Source: Bradyrhizobium sp. RD5-C2 (GTDB lineage: Bacteria; Pseudomonadota; Alphaproteobacteria; Rhizobiales; Xanthobacteraceae). Taken from it: DNA of 64,000 nt. The stretch spans positions 1-64,000 of the forward strand of contig NZ_BOVL01000010.1 of the NCBI RefSeq assembly GCF_019972155.1. The letters run 5' to 3'. The notes below the pieces were generated by a model that searched no databases, was not told the DNA's origin, and saw nothing but the letters and a program-made list of their open reading frames with translations. How positions within the stretch are numbered: position 1 is the first letter of the stretch; each line of letters opens with the position of its first letter. The translations under genes were made by a program, and so were the position numbers. Positions 9,471 through 18,505 of the stretch are shown here, one piece after another.

Positions 9471-11333
9471 ATGCCTAAATTCTTCTCTGACCCCGAGGCG
9501 ATCGCGGAACATATCGTTCGTGACGTCGGAACCGAACTTGTGGTGGGGCTGCCGCTCGGCCTCGGCAAGGCCAACCACATTGTCAACGCGCTGTATGCGC
9601 GGGCGGTCGCCGACCGCTCGATCAATCTGACGCTGTTCTCGGCGCTGACTCTGGAGAAGCCGAAACCGAAGAGCCTGCTCGAACAGCGCTTCATCGGCCC
9701 GGTGATCGATCGCTTGTTCGGCGGTTATCCGGATCTCGCCTATGCGGAGGCGCTGCATCGCGGCGCGCTTCCACCCAACATCAAGGTCATCGAGTTCTTC
9801 TTCCTCGCGGGGCAGTGGCTGCATCAGCCGTTCGCCCAGCAGCACTACATCTCGGCCAATTACACCCACGCGGCGTCGTACCTGCTGTCGCGCGGCCTGA
9901 ACGTCGTGCCCCAACTCGTCGCCAAGCGCGTGGTCGATGGCGTGCCGCGCTACAGTCTGAGCTGCAACACCGACACGACGCTCGACGTGCTGCGCGCCCG
10001 TGCGCAGGGGCGGGCGTCGTTCAAGCTGATCGGTCAGGTCAATTCCGAACTGCCGTTCATGCCCGGGCCCGGTGATCTGCCGGCGGATGAATTCGATGCG
10101 GTGCTCGACAGTCCCGACACCGATTTCCCGCTGTTCGCGCCGCCGTCGGAGCCGATCAGCGACACCAAATATGCGATCGGATTGCACGCCGCTGGTCTGG
10201 TCCGCGACGGCGGCACGTTGCAGATCGGGATCGGGCAGGTCGGCGATGCGCTGGCGCAGGGGCTCGTGGTGCGGCACCGCGACAACGCCCGATTCCACGG
10301 CATCATGCAGCGCCTTGCATCCGGTACCGTACAGCTTGCGGCGGCCGAGACCGGGCCGTTCGAGAAGGGCCTCTATGGCGTCAGCGAGATGCTGTTCGAG
10401 GCCTTCCTCGGGCTGATCGATGCCGGCATCCTCAAGCGCGACGTTGATGGCGTGATCCTGCACGGCGCATTCTTCCTGGGGCCGCAATCCTTCTATCGGG
10501 CCTTGCGCGAGATGACGGGCGAGCAGTTGGCGCGAATCCAGATGATGCCGGTGTCCTTCACCAACGAGATCTTCGGCGACGAGGACGGCAAGCGCCGCGC
10601 CCGCGTCGATGCGCGCTTCGTCAACAACGCGATGATGGCGACGCTGCTCGGCGCTGCGATCTCCGACGGGCTCGAGAATGGCCAGGTCGTGAGCGGCGTC
10701 GGCGGCCAGTACAATTTCGTGGCGCAGGCATTCGCGCTCGAGGGCGCGCGCTCGGTGCTGGCGCTGGAGGCGACCCATCCGTCCGGCAAGCAGACGCAGT
10801 CGAACATCCGCTGGTCCTACGGTCACGAGACCATTCCGCGCCACCTGCGCGATATCTTCGTCACCGAATACGGCGTCGCCGACGTCAGGGGGAAATCCGA
10901 TGCCGACGTGATCGCCGCGATGTTGCAGGTGTCGGACTCGCGCTTCCAGGGCGAGTTGATGCGACAGGCCAAGGATGCCGGCAAGCTGCCGCGCAGCCAT
11001 GAAATCCCGGCCGCTCACCGCGAAAATTATCCCGAGCGCATCAGCACGGCGCTGAAGCCCGCGCGTGACGCAGGGCTGTTGCCGTCATTCCCGTTCGGCA
11101 GCGACTTCACCGACGTCGAGCAACGGCTGATTCCGGCCTTGCAGATCTTGCAGCAGGCGCAGCAGACCCCGCTGCAACTCGCCGGCCTGCTGTGGCAGGG
11201 GATGCGGCATCCGCCTGACGCCGCCGATCGCGAATGCCTGGCGCGGCTCGGTCTCGACAAGCCGACGCATTTCGCCGAGCGCGCCTATCGCGCGCTCGTC
11301 ACCGCAGCGTTGCAACGGAGCCGCGTGGACTAG
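9471..11333 (+). CDS. Acetyl-CoA hydrolase/transferase family protein
   Basis: Class I CoA-transferase fold protein (620 aa) of the acetyl-CoA hydrolase/4-hydroxybutyrate CoA-transferase family, longer than typical 430-500 aa members. The N-terminal half carries the CoA-transferase domain. The C-terminal half has the conserved glycine-rich stretch [15 protein letters not shown] followed by [20 protein letters not shown], the family's C-terminal signature. Predicted to act on short-chain acyl-CoA in the cytoplasm. The stop codon shares CTAG with the convergent enoyl-CoA hydratase gene. Exact substrate unknown. Confidence 0.85.
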   Translation: MPKFFSDPEAIAEHIVRDVGTELVVGLPLGLGKANHIVNALYARAVADRSINLTLFSALTLEKPKPKSLLEQRFIGPVIDRLFGGYPDLAYAEALHRGALPPNIKVIEFFFLAGQWLHQPFAQQHYISANYTHAASYLLSRGLNVVPQLVAKRVVDGVPRYSLSCNTDTTLDVLRARAQGRASFKLIGQVNSELPFMPGPGDLPADEFDAVLDSPDTDFPLFAPPSEPISDTKYAIGLHAAGLVRDGGTLQIGIGQVGDALAQGLVVRHRDNARFHGIMQRLASGTVQLAAAETGPFEKGLYGVSEMLFEAFLGLIDAGILKRDVDGVILHGAFFLGPQSFYRALREMTGEQLARIQMMPVSFTNEIFGDEDGKRRARVDARFVNNAMMATLLGAAISDGLENGQVVSGVGGQYNFVAQAFALEGARSVLALEATHPSGKQTQSNIRWSYGHETIPRHLRDIFVTEYGVADVRGKSDADVIAAMLQVSDSRFQGELMRQAKDAGKLPRSHEIPAAHRENYPERISTALKPARDAGLLPSFPFGSDFTDVEQRLIPALQILQQAQQTPLQLAGLLWQGMRHPPDAADRECLARLGLDKPTHFAERAYRALVTAALQRSRVD

Positions 11334-12109
11334 CGGTTCTTGTTGACCGGCTTGCGCTTCTCGATGAAGGCCGCCATGCCCTCGGAGCGGTCCTCGAGCG
11401 CGAAGGTCGAGTGGAACAGGTTACGCTCGACATTCATGCCTTCAGAGAGCGGCGTCTCGAAAGCGCGGTTGATGGCTTCCTTGGCCATCGCGGTGGCCGG
11501 GCGCGACATCGAGGCGATCTTCTCGGCCGCGGCGAGCGCTTCTTCCATCAGCTTGTCGGCCGGAACGATCCGCGACACGAGGCCCGAGCGTTCGGCTTCC
11601 GCCGCATCCATCATGCGTCCGGTCAGGCAGAGGTCCATCGCCTTCGACTTGCCGATCGCGCGGGTCAGCCGCTGTGTGCCGCCGATGCCCGGGATGGTGC
11701 CGAGGGTAATCTCCGGCTGGCCGAACTTGGCGTTGTCGGCGGCGATGATGATGTCGCACATCATCGCAAGCTCGCAGCCGCCGCCGAGCGCATAGCCCGC
11801 GACCGCCGCAATGGTCGGCTTGCGGCAACGGGCAACACGGTCGCCGCCGATGGCGGTGAAGTCGCTGTTGAACATGTCGATGAAGCCCTTCGGCTGCATC
11901 TCCTTGATGTCGGCGCCGGCCGCGAAGGCCTTCTCGCTGCCGGTGATCAGGATGCAGCCGATCTTGTCGTCGGCCTCGAGATCGTCCACCGCCGCGGCGA
12001 TCTCGCGGAACACGCCGAACGACAGCGCATTCAGCATTTTGGGCCGGTTCAGCGTGATGACGCCGACCGGTCCCTTGCTTTCGACAATGATGAATTCGAA
12101 CGTAGCCAT
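11330..12109 (-). CDS. Enoyl-CoA hydratase (crotonase family)
   Basis: Hydrates 2-trans-enoyl-CoA in fatty-acid or amino-acid beta-oxidation. The 259-residue protein has the oxyanion-hole segment AAGADIKEM, the glycine-rich turn [13 protein letters not shown] with the first catalytic Glu, and the second catalytic Glu in [16 protein letters not shown]. Both catalytic glutamates are present, so it should be a true hydratase rather than another crotonase. It is close in pattern to short-chain enoyl-CoA hydratase (EchA/PaaF-like). It is transcribed alone, convergent with the acetyl-CoA hydrolase gene. Confidence 0.93.
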   Translation of the reverse strand: MATFEFIIVESKGPVGVITLNRPKMLNALSFGVFREIAAAVDDLEADDKIGCILITGSEKAFAAGADIKEMQPKGFIDMFNSDFTAIGGDRVARCRKPTIAAVAGYALGGGCELAMMCDIIIAADNAKFGQPEITLGTIPGIGGTQRLTRAIGKSKAMDLCLTGRMMDAAEAERSGLVSRIVPADKLMEEALAAAEKIASMSRPATAMAKEAINRAFETPLSEGMNVERNLFHSTFALEDRSEGMAAFIEKRKPVNKNR

Positions 12110-12233
12110 GACGCAAACCCCGTGCCTGATTTGCGGCGCAATGTGCCCGCTGGCGGGATGCGCTTCAAGTGGCTGAAGCGAGGCTTTGGGCCGCGGTGCG
12201 GCGCACCGCGCCGCAAGCCGCGAGGACCTCGGC

Positions 12234-12917
12234 CTAGGCCATGAACATACGCGCTGCGGAGGCCACCGTGAGCAGGGCGCCGAAGCCGATGAAGATCTTC
12301 CCGATCAGCGAGGTCTGGTCCCAATTCGCACTGTCGCTACTCGCCAGAACCGGGGCCGGCTTGGATGTCGCCACGGCGACAGGCGGCGGCTGCGTCGGGG
12401 GCGCCTCCTGCTGGGCGGTCTGCGGTTGGACCGGCTGCGGTTGTTCAGCCGGCTGCTCCTGCTGCAGGGCCCGGTCGAGGTCGTTGAGCTGGTCGGATGC
12501 GACCACGCTGCCGTCGGATTGCGCGTCGCCGGGCTTGTCGGAGGCGGCCATCACCGGATTGACGCTGGCGGGCGCCGTGCTCGCATTACCGTCGCCGGAC
12601 GTCAGCTCCGCATTGGCATTGGCGACCGTAGCGGGCATGCCCGCCGACGTCACGCTGCCGGCACCGTTCGTGGCCTTCTTGCTCTCGGATTTGTCGGCCG
12701 TCTTGTCAGTCGTCTTGGAAGACTGGTGGCGCGCATGGCGTCGGCCATGCCGCGAACTCTGGTCCGCGGACTTGTCGGTTGAAGCATTGTCGGATTTCGC
12801 CGCGGCGGGATCCGAACCGGCCGCATACGCCGGCAACGGTCCGGCGAAACACACACAAAACCCTGTCAGCCCTGTCGCAACCATCAAGGCCAAGCGCCCG
12901 CTGGCTCTGATCTTCAT
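12234..12917 (-). CDS. Secreted low-complexity protein with C-terminal membrane segment
   Basis: Unknown function. The 227-residue product has an N-terminal signal peptide (residues about 8-32, ending AYAAG). A long Ala/Ser/Asp/Lys-rich region with a basic His/Arg patch ([10 protein letters not shown]) follows, then a Pro/Gln-rich stretch and a hydrophobic C-terminal segment ([22 protein letters not shown]). The composition suggests an unfolded periplasmic linker anchored at its C-terminus. It diverges from the SigF-like gene, about 330 bp away. The real-gene call rests on coding composition and a coherent signal peptide. Confidence 0.65.
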   Translation of the reverse strand: MKIRASGRLALMVATGLTGFCVCFAGPLPAYAAGSDPAAAKSDNASTDKSADQSSRHGRRHARHQSSKTTDKTADKSESKKATNGAGSVTSAGMPATVANANAELTSGDGNASTAPASVNPVMAASDKPGDAQSDGSVVASDQLNDLDRALQQEQPAEQPQPVQPQTAQQEAPPTQPPPVAVATSKPAPVLASSDSANWDQTSLIGKIFIGFGALLTVASAARMFMA

Positions 12918-13244
12918 TCTGATGATCTCCCCATTTCGCCCGTCCCGAACGCGAAATGAGACCCCGCTGCGTGTCTACACCGGGGCAAAAAAAGGGAATC
13001 TTCGGGCATCAGAGGGCAAAAGCTGGGCAATTTCGTCCCGGTGGATCGCCGGCACCAGCAGCACCGATGCGTGCCGGACCGATCGGTGTTATGAGCCCTT
13101 CCGTCTGCAAACCCCCCGGAGCGATTCTTTGAGGCTGATCCTCGGCGCAGCCCTGCCTGGGGACGATTATCACGAATTCGTGATGTTCTTGGCGTGCCGC
13201 GTAACAAACTGAAAGATCGGCCGAATTGCAATTCAGGAGCCTGC
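12918..13244. other. Divergent intergenic region with ECF promoter
   Basis: About 330 bp between the leftward secreted-protein gene and the SigF-like gene. It holds an A7 run at 12989-12995 and, at its right end, the GTAAC-N16-CGAA element listed separately. A longer reading frame opens at 13194, but it would include that promoter and is not preferred. No other gene is seen. Confidence 0.6.
13201..13225 (+). promoter_or_regulatory. Candidate SigF-type ECF promoter (GTAAC-N16-CGAA)
   Basis: GTAAC at 13201-13205 and CGAA at 13222-13225 are separated by exactly 16 bases. This closely resembles the GTAACC-N16-CGAA promoter I recall for Caulobacter SigF targets, measured from the five-base rather than six-base -35 core. 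It lies 20 bp upstream of the preferred GTG start, so the transcript leader would be very short. It implies autoregulation of the sigma/anti-sigma operon. Confidence 0.6.
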
Positions 13245-13790
13245 GTGCGCGAACGTGAGGATGAATGGACTGACCTGATGCGGTCGGCCATTTCAGGCGA
13301 TGACGCGGCGTATCATCGCCTGCTCAAGGCCATCACGCCGGTACTCCGTGCCGCGGCGCGACGCGGCTTGGCGCGCGCGGGACAACCGGTCGATCAGTCC
13401 GAGGACATCGTGCAGGACATCTTGTTGGCGGTGCATTTGAAGCGACAGACCTGGGACACCAGTGCGCCGTTCGCGCCGTGGCTGTTCGCGATCGCACGCA
13501 ACAAGCTGATCGACGCGCTGCGCCGCCGCGGCAGGCGCATCTTCGTCAATATCGATGATTTCGCCGAGACGCTGCCGGGAGAAACACCGGAGCCGACGGT
13601 GTCGCCCGGCGAGGTGACCGCACAGTTGCAGGCGTTGCCCGCGCGGCAGCGCGACGTGCTGCAATCGATCGCGGTCGACAGCACCTCGATCAAGGACACC
13701 GCGGCGAAATTCGCGATGACCGAGGGCGCGGTACGGGTTGCGCTGCATCGTGGGCTTGCGAGCCTGACCGCGAAATTACGGGACCGATGA
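13245..13790 (+). CDS. sigF: ECF RNA polymerase sigma factor, SigF/NrsF type
   Basis: ECF sigma factor with region 2 (DQSEDIVQDILLAVHLKRQ, then FAPWLFAIARNKLIDALRRR) and region 4 (LPARQRDVLQSIAV through MTEGAVRVALHRGLASL). The preferred start is GTG at 13245: AGGAG at 13235-13239 sits five bases upstream, and the candidate promoter at 13201-13225 lies inside the longer frame that begins with ATG at 13194. This gives 181 aa. The stop overlaps the nrsF start (ATGA), so the two are translationally coupled. By analogy with Caulobacter SigF it may respond to heavy-metal or oxidative stress; that part is inference. Confidence 0.85.
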   Translation: MREREDEWTDLMRSAISGDDAAYHRLLKAITPVLRAAARRGLARAGQPVDQSEDIVQDILLAVHLKRQTWDTSAPFAPWLFAIARNKLIDALRRRGRRIFVNIDDFAETLPGETPEPTVSPGEVTAQLQALPARQRDVLQSIAVDSTSIKDTAAKFAMTEGAVRVALHRGLASLTAKLRDR

Positions 13791-14431
13791 GCATGGACAC
13801 GGATCAACTCATTCGCACCCTGACCGCCGACAATGCCTATCGCGCGCGTCCGATCGGCCTAGCGCTGATGCTGGCGCTGCTGGCGGCGGCGCCGGTCTCG
13901 CTGCTGATCTTCTTCGCCGAGCTCGGCGTGCGGCCCGACGTGATGACCGCGATGCATAATCCGTTCTTCGACCTGAAGTTCGCGGTGACGTTGGCGCTCG
14001 CCGCCTCGGCGATCGCGGTCAGCCTGCATCTGTCGCGGCCGGAAGCCTCGCTGCGCAGCTTCGGCTGGTGGCTGCTGATTCCCGCCGGCATCCTCGTTGC
14101 CGCGATCAGCGGCGAGATGATGATGCCGCAGCGTACGCCGATGATGACGCGCCTGATCGGCAAGAACTCGGTGGCGTGCATGACCGCGATCCCCGCAATG
14201 TCGCTGCCGCTGCTGGTCGGCGCGCTGTACGGGCTGCGGCATGGCGCGCCGGCGCGGCCGGCGGTCGCGGGCGCGGTGGCAGGCCTGCTCTCGGCAGGGC
14301 TCGCGGCCACCGTCTATGCGTCGCACTGCACCGATGACTCGCCGCTGTTCGTTGCCACCTGGTACACGCTGGCGACCGCGATCGTCGCAAGCGTCGGTGC
14401 GTTGATGGGAGCGAGGGCGTTACGATACTAG
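13787..14431 (+). CDS. nrsF: NrsF-family (DUF1109) membrane anti-sigma factor
   Basis: Six-helix inner-membrane negative regulator of the adjacent ECF factor. The 214 residues show hydrophobic helices at about 24-44, 63-81, 92-108, 132-150, 159-178 and 189-208. Two cysteines stand out, in SVACMT (C131) and ASHCTDD (C181). These positions correspond to the two conserved cysteines reported to matter for NrsF function in Caulobacter. The start overlaps the sigma stop by four bases. Its stop shares a CTAG with the convergent DUF2336 gene. No target genes of the usual SigF regulon (DoxX, DUF692) are adjacent. Confidence 0.88.
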   Translation: MSMDTDQLIRTLTADNAYRARPIGLALMLALLAAAPVSLLIFFAELGVRPDVMTAMHNPFFDLKFAVTLALAASAIAVSLHLSRPEASLRSFGWWLLIPAGILVAAISGEMMMPQRTPMMTRLIGKNSVACMTAIPAMSLPLLVGALYGLRHGAPARPAVAGAVAGLLSAGLAATVYASHCTDDSPLFVATWYTLATAIVASVGALMGARALRY

Positions 14432-15534
14432 GCCGCGGGCGCCGACTGCTGCATGCGATGGAAGCGCAGCACCTGCTGTGCGGTCGACGGCCGCAGCCGC
14501 TCATAGGTGTCCTTGCAGGCCTGCAGATCGGTCGGCTCACCGCCCGAGATGTCGTCGCGCAGATTGATGATCGACCGCACCGTCGACCATGACAGGCCCG
14601 AGACCTTGGCCAGGATCATCACGCCCTCGGCGCGGGTTTCGATCATCATGTTCTCGGCGATGCTGACCGAGACATTGGCGAGCGCGGCAAGCGAGGCATT
14701 GGTCTCGTCGAACTTGCCGGCCTCGGCGAAGGCTGCGAGCTGGAATTCGTCGAGCCGGCCGTCCTGGTAGAGCGATTTGACCAGCGCATGTGCGATCGTG
14801 GTGTCCGGCGTCACGGCGGCGGGCGCCGAGCGCGCGCGTCGCGTCGCTTCCTTCACTGCGATCGGAATCTCCTTGGCCTGCTGCGGATTGGCAGCCTCGA
14901 GCCGTTGCCTGACCGTGTCCGAGGCCTTGGCGACCAGCTTGAGATAGAGATGCCGCGGGATGTTGGGGCGCAGGCCGACGCAGGTCGACAGATTGTCGTC
15001 GCCCTCGGCGCGGCTGACCAGCCGGGTGAAGCCGCGCTCGGTGAATTCCGCACCGGGATTGTTGACCGCGCTCTGGATCACCTCGTCATTGCCGCGCAGC
15101 ACCAGCACGTCGGTGACGGCGCCGCTCAGCGTCTTGCGGTTGGAGATCGCGAGCAGATGGGCCTGGCTCTTGCTCCGCGCGGTCTCGATCAGGGTGTCGT
15201 CGTCGAGCCGCGGCGACAGCGTCAGCACGGGGCCTGCGACCTCGATCAGGTCGTCGAATGCAAGGGTACGGATGGTCTGCGGCGGCGCGGTCTCGATCGG
15301 GGCGAGGCGGTTGGCGAGCAGCGCCTTGGCCGAATTTTCGATGTGCTCGAGCAGGCATTGGAAAACGTCGTCGAACAGCACGATCTGCTGGTCCGAATAG
15401 TTGACCGATCCGTTGATGAAGAGGTCGGTCACGCGGCGCAGCGTCTCGACACGGCGTGCGACGGTGCCGTGCGCGAGAGTCGTCTGCAGCTCGTCGAGCA
15501 GACTTTCGGGGGCGGTCTCGGGCTTCGAACTCAT
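14428..15534 (-). CDS. DUF2336 domain protein (first of two)
   Basis: Cytoplasmic helical-repeat protein of 368 aa belonging to the alphaproteobacterial DUF2336 family, whose biochemical role is not established. Evidence is the overall helical repeat pattern (VVETLRRVTDLFI-like starts and LARGNDEVIQSAVNNPGAEF-like repeats resembling HEAT units) and the central conserved stretch around TDVLVLRGNDEV. The start is the ATG at 15534 (MSSKPETAPES); the longer frame to 15651 runs into the spacer after the cyclase gene. It lies 61 bp downstream of the GGDEF gene on the same strand, so they probably form an operon, which hints at a link to c-di-GMP signalling. Confidence 0.8.
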   Translation of the reverse strand: MSSKPETAPESLLDELQTTLAHGTVARRVETLRRVTDLFINGSVNYSDQQIVLFDDVFQCLLEHIENSAKALLANRLAPIETAPPQTIRTLAFDDLIEVAGPVLTLSPRLDDDTLIETARSKSQAHLLAISNRKTLSGAVTDVLVLRGNDEVIQSAVNNPGAEFTERGFTRLVSRAEGDDNLSTCVGLRPNIPRHLYLKLVAKASDTVRQRLEAANPQQAKEIPIAVKEATRRARSAPAAVTPDTTIAHALVKSLYQDGRLDEFQLAAFAEAGKFDETNASLAALANVSVSIAENMMIETRAEGVMILAKVSGLSWSTVRSIINLRDDISGGEPTDLQACKDTYERLRPSTAQQVLRFHRMQQSAPAA

Positions 15535-15595
15535 GACTCTGTCCTGGAGCAGTGGCGACGGATTCTCCGGCGCCGAATAGCGAAATGAAAGGGTG

Positions 15596-16744
15596 TTAGG
15601 CACTGGCGATGCGGTTGCGCCCTCGCGCCTTGGCTGCGTAAAGCGCGCCATCGGCGCGGGCGAGTAATGTGTCGGAGTTTTCGTGCGGCTTGAGCGTCGT
15701 GACGCCCGCGGAGATCGTCACCTGCATGCCGGGCGAGAATGCGCTCCAGTCGAGACCGGCGATGATCGCGCGCAGCCGCTCGAGCGCGCGCATCGCCTGA
15801 TCCTGCGACAGGTCGGGCAGCACCAGCAGGAATTCCTCGCCGCCGTAGCGGCCGAAGCGATCGATGCTGCGGAGATTGGCGAACATGCCGATGGCGAAGG
15901 TGCGCAACGCCTCGTCGCCGATCGGATGGCCGTAGACGTCGTTGATGCGCTTGAAATGGTCGAGGTCGATCAGCGCCACCGCGCAGGAGCTGCCGTTGCG
16001 GGCGCAGCGCGCGATCTCCTCCTCGAGCGTGCGCATGATGCTGCGGCGGTTGGAGGTGCCGGTCAACTCGTCGAGCTCGGCGAGCTCCTCGATGCGCCGG
16101 TAGGCCTCCTTCAGCTTCACCCCGCTCTGATACAGCGATTGCTGCATCGAGCTCGAGAAGATGCCGAGACACATGCAGCGCCCGATCGTCAGCGCGAACA
16201 CCAGCATGGTGGCGAGGCGGTCGATCCGTGTGCCGGTCGGCATCCCGATCGCTTTGTCGGTGCCGAGGAACAGCGCGGCGAGGCCCAGCACCATGATGGT
16301 CCAGACAACCGCGGTCTGCCGCGCCGAGGTACGCAGCGCACCGAAGCCGAACACCACGAACAGGTTGCAGAGGAACAGCACGCCGACTTCCGGCGCGATG
16401 TAGGTGAACACCAGCAGGTTCACCATGTTGACGGCCGATTGCGGCGCGACCAGATAGTGGTCGCGGAAGCGCTCGTGAAAGCCGCGCTCTGAGAGCGCCA
16501 CATAGATGGCAACGAGGGAGAGGCCGGTCAGGGCGTAGCCGGCCGCCACCAGGACCGACGTGGTGCCGGCATGCGCGTAGATCAGCAGCACGACGGCATC
16601 GAGCACAAAGCAGGCGGCGATCATCGACTGGATCTGGCGGCGCTGCTTGGCCCGGCGAGCCAGGCGCTCGCGCGTCAGCCTTGGACGGCCGCTTTCCGAT
16701 GCACCCGCGATCGGGCTGGGAAGTGACGACGCAGCGCTGCCCAT
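15596..16744 (-). CDS. Membrane-bound GGDEF diguanylate cyclase
   Basis: Makes cyclic di-GMP from two GTP. The N-terminus holds a basic cytoplasmic stretch, then about six membrane helices (residues about 41-195). A short coiled linker (YRRIEELAELDELTGTSNRR) leads into the GGDEF domain. The active-site loop is GGEEF at 301-305. The inhibitory I-site RxxD is present as RSID at 292-295, five residues upstream, so product inhibition is expected. Length 382 aa. No recognisable extracytoplasmic sensor domain is present; the membrane block itself may sense. Followed by the DUF2336 gene. Confidence 0.92.
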   Translation of the reverse strand: MGSAASSLPSPIAGASESGRPRLTRERLARRAKQRRQIQSMIAACFVLDAVVLLIYAHAGTTSVLVAAGYALTGLSLVAIYVALSERGFHERFRDHYLVAPQSAVNMVNLLVFTYIAPEVGVLFLCNLFVVFGFGALRTSARQTAVVWTIMVLGLAALFLGTDKAIGMPTGTRIDRLATMLVFALTIGRCMCLGIFSSSMQQSLYQSGVKLKEAYRRIEELAELDELTGTSNRRSIMRTLEEEIARCARNGSSCAVALIDLDHFKRINDVYGHPIGDEALRTFAIGMFANLRSIDRFGRYGGEEFLLVLPDLSQDQAMRALERLRAIIAGLDWSAFSPGMQVTISAGVTTLKPHENSDTLLARADGALYAAKARGRNRIASA

Positions 16745-17053
16745 GGTCTCGCCATTGCTGAAATCCGGCGAAAATCTAAGTGGGAAAGCCTTTAGGTTTG
16801 GTATCTTTCGGAACCGAATCTACTCCGGTGAAACCCGGTCATCACCCTTGTTTCGTAAGGGGAATCCGTTCGCCCAGCCGTGGCCGGAGCGATCGGGGCG
16901 GGGGCTTGCGGCGGCGCTCGCTTTACGACAGCGCTGGCTTGCCGGCAAAGCCTTGGTATGGTCGCGCCGGATGCTGCGAGTCCGCGAGAGTTTTCACTAT
17001 TATGATACCGCTTACCGAGTCCCCGGCGATTTTTCCTGATTGGAATCGTCGAC
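16745..17053. other. Intergenic region upstream of diguanylate cyclase and ECF operon
   Basis: Divergent spacer between the leftward cyclase gene and the rightward ECF operon. I see no gene with coding character. The part nearest the sigma gene (17054-17097) carries two palindromes that are listed separately. Confidence 0.5.
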
Positions 17054-17069
17054 TGTGTCATAGATCACA
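17054..17069. promoter_or_regulatory. CRP/FNR-like palindrome TGTGT-N6-TCACA
   Basis: TGTGT (17054-17058) and TCACA (17065-17069) are separated by six bases, differing at one position from the Crp consensus TGTGA-N6-TCACA. It is about 95 bp upstream of the ECF sigma start. Whether a CRP-type regulator binds is inference. Confidence 0.4.
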
Positions 17070-17080
17070 CATGCGGTGCG

Positions 17081-17097
17081 CACATTGCCGTAATGTG
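17081..17097. promoter_or_regulatory. Perfect inverted repeat CACATT-N5-AATGTG
   Basis: A six-base perfect dyad with a five-base spacer, 66 bp upstream of the ECF sigma start codon. It is a good operator candidate for an unknown dimeric regulator. Confidence 0.45.
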
Positions 17098-17162
17098 AAG
17101 AATCTTGCCTCTCGCGTCGAACCACGCACCACCCCCCTCAGACCAACTTTGCGAGACGGCCA

Positions 17163-17732
17163 TTGAGTGCGACACAGGCGGCTTCAGACGAGGTTCTGAT
17201 CGCTCGGATCGCTCAAGGCGACCGGCTCGCCATGCAGGTGCTGTACGGACGGCATCATGTCAGGGTGTACCGCTTCGGGCTTCGGCTCGTGCGGGACGAA
17301 CAGGTGGCGGAGGATCTCATTAGCGAGGTCTTTCTGGACGTGTGGCGTCAGGCGGGCAAATTCGAGGGACGATCCGCCGTTTCGACCTGGCTTCTGGCGA
17401 TTACCCGGTTCAAGGCGTTGTCTTCGCTGCGGCGAAGGAAGGACGCCGAACTGGACGATGAGGCCGCGAACGCGATCGAGGACACGTCCGACGATCCGGA
17501 AACGGTGGTGCAGAAGAAGGACACGGGTGACACGCTGCGTAAGTGCCTGACGGGACTATCGGCGGAACACCGGGAAATTGTCGATCTTGTCTACTATCAC
17601 GAGAAATCCGTGGAAGACGTCGCAGAGATCGTCGGGATTCCGGAGAACACCGTGAAGACGCGCCTGTTCTATGCGCGCAAGAAACTTGCCGAGTTGCTGA
17701 AGGCAGCCGGTGTCGAGCGAGGTTGGCCATGA
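17163..17732 (+). CDS. ECF RNA polymerase sigma factor (protease-linked operon)
   Basis: Second ECF sigma factor, 189 aa. Region 2 is seen as MQVLYGRHHVRVYRFGLRLV through AEDLISEVFLDVWRQAGKFEG and STWLLAITRFKALSSLRRRK. Region 4 is LSAEHREIVDLVYYHEKSVEDVAEIVGIPENTVKTRLFYARKKL. The only in-frame start that keeps region 2 whole is TTG at 17163, since the next Met is residue 24; TTG plus a weak ribosome site implies low translation. It overlaps the anti-sigma gene by ATGA. The operon continues into an S8 protease. Upstream palindromes suggest additional control. Confidence 0.88.
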   Translation: MSATQAASDEVLIARIAQGDRLAMQVLYGRHHVRVYRFGLRLVRDEQVAEDLISEVFLDVWRQAGKFEGRSAVSTWLLAITRFKALSSLRRRKDAELDDEAANAIEDTSDDPETVVQKKDTGDTLRKCLTGLSAEHREIVDLVYYHEKSVEDVAEIVGIPENTVKTRLFYARKKLAELLKAAGVERGWP

Positions 17733-18469
17733 TGGCTGCGAGCAACAAAAAAGTGCAGGGTCAGGATCCTGACGATGTCGAGATGCTGCTGCCCTGGCAC
17801 GCGGCCGGCACGCTGAACGCGCGTGACGCGCGCCGCGTCGAGGACGCGCTCGCTTCCGATCCGGAGCTGGCCAGGCAGTATGCCGTCATCCGCGAGGAAT
17901 ATGCCGAGACGATCGGCCTCAACGAGAGCCTCGGTGCGCCGTCGGCGCGTGCCATGCAGAAGCTGTTTGCCGCGATTGATGCCGAGCCAGAGCGCAAGCC
18001 GTCGGCGGGTGCGCGCGTGTCGGCCTCCGTCTCGGAGTTCTTTTCAAAATTGTCGCCGCGGACGCTGGCCTGGTCGTCCAGCCTCGGTGCGCTCGTGGTG
18101 CTGCTGCAGGCGGGCGTGATCGGTGCGGTGCTGATGCGCAGCGAGCCGGCCTCGTTCCAGACCGCCTCGCTTGATGCTGCCGAACAACGCAGCGCACCGA
18201 GCGCGGCCGTTGCACCCAGTGCGCCGATCACCCGCAACCTCGGCGCCAGCGTGGCGGCGGCACCGACGCGGCTGTTGGTGCGCTTCACGCCGGATGCCAG
18301 GGTCGCCGACATCACGTCGCTGCTGGACAACTTCCAGGGCTCGATCATCGACGGTAAGGCCGGGATGTTTCGGTTGCAGTTCCGCGCGATGGACAAGGAT
18401 AGCGTCGCGGCGCTGATTGCCCGTTTGCAGAAAGAGAAGATCGTCAGCCTCGCGGTCGAGACGCCGTAA
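17729..18469 (+). CDS. Zinc-less transmembrane anti-sigma factor with propeptide-like tail
   Basis: 246 aa. The N-terminal region (about 15-65: EMLLPWHAAGTLNARDARRVEDALASDPEL split by family spacing) matches the anti-sigma domain layout but lacks the HxxxCxxC zinc ligands. One membrane helix lies at about 112-136. A linker rich in Ala/Ser/Pro follows, then a compact domain at 179-246 with a beta-alpha-beta-beta-alpha-beta pattern (RLLVRFTPDARV ... SVAALIARLQKEKIVSLAVETP). That tail resembles the propeptide of the protease encoded next. It should hold the sigma factor at the inner membrane with its tail in the periplasm. The start overlaps the sigma stop. Confidence 0.8.
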   Translation: MMAASNKKVQGQDPDDVEMLLPWHAAGTLNARDARRVEDALASDPELARQYAVIREEYAETIGLNESLGAPSARAMQKLFAAIDAEPERKPSAGARVSASVSEFFSKLSPRTLAWSSSLGALVVLLQAGVIGAVLMRSEPASFQTASLDAAEQRSAPSAAVAPSAPITRNLGASVAAAPTRLLVRFTPDARVADITSLLDNFQGSIIDGKAGMFRLQFRAMDKDSVAALIARLQKEKIVSLAVETP

Positions 18470-18505
18470 ACGGCGGCTGACGGTCTGCGCCGCGTTGAGG
18501 TCACC

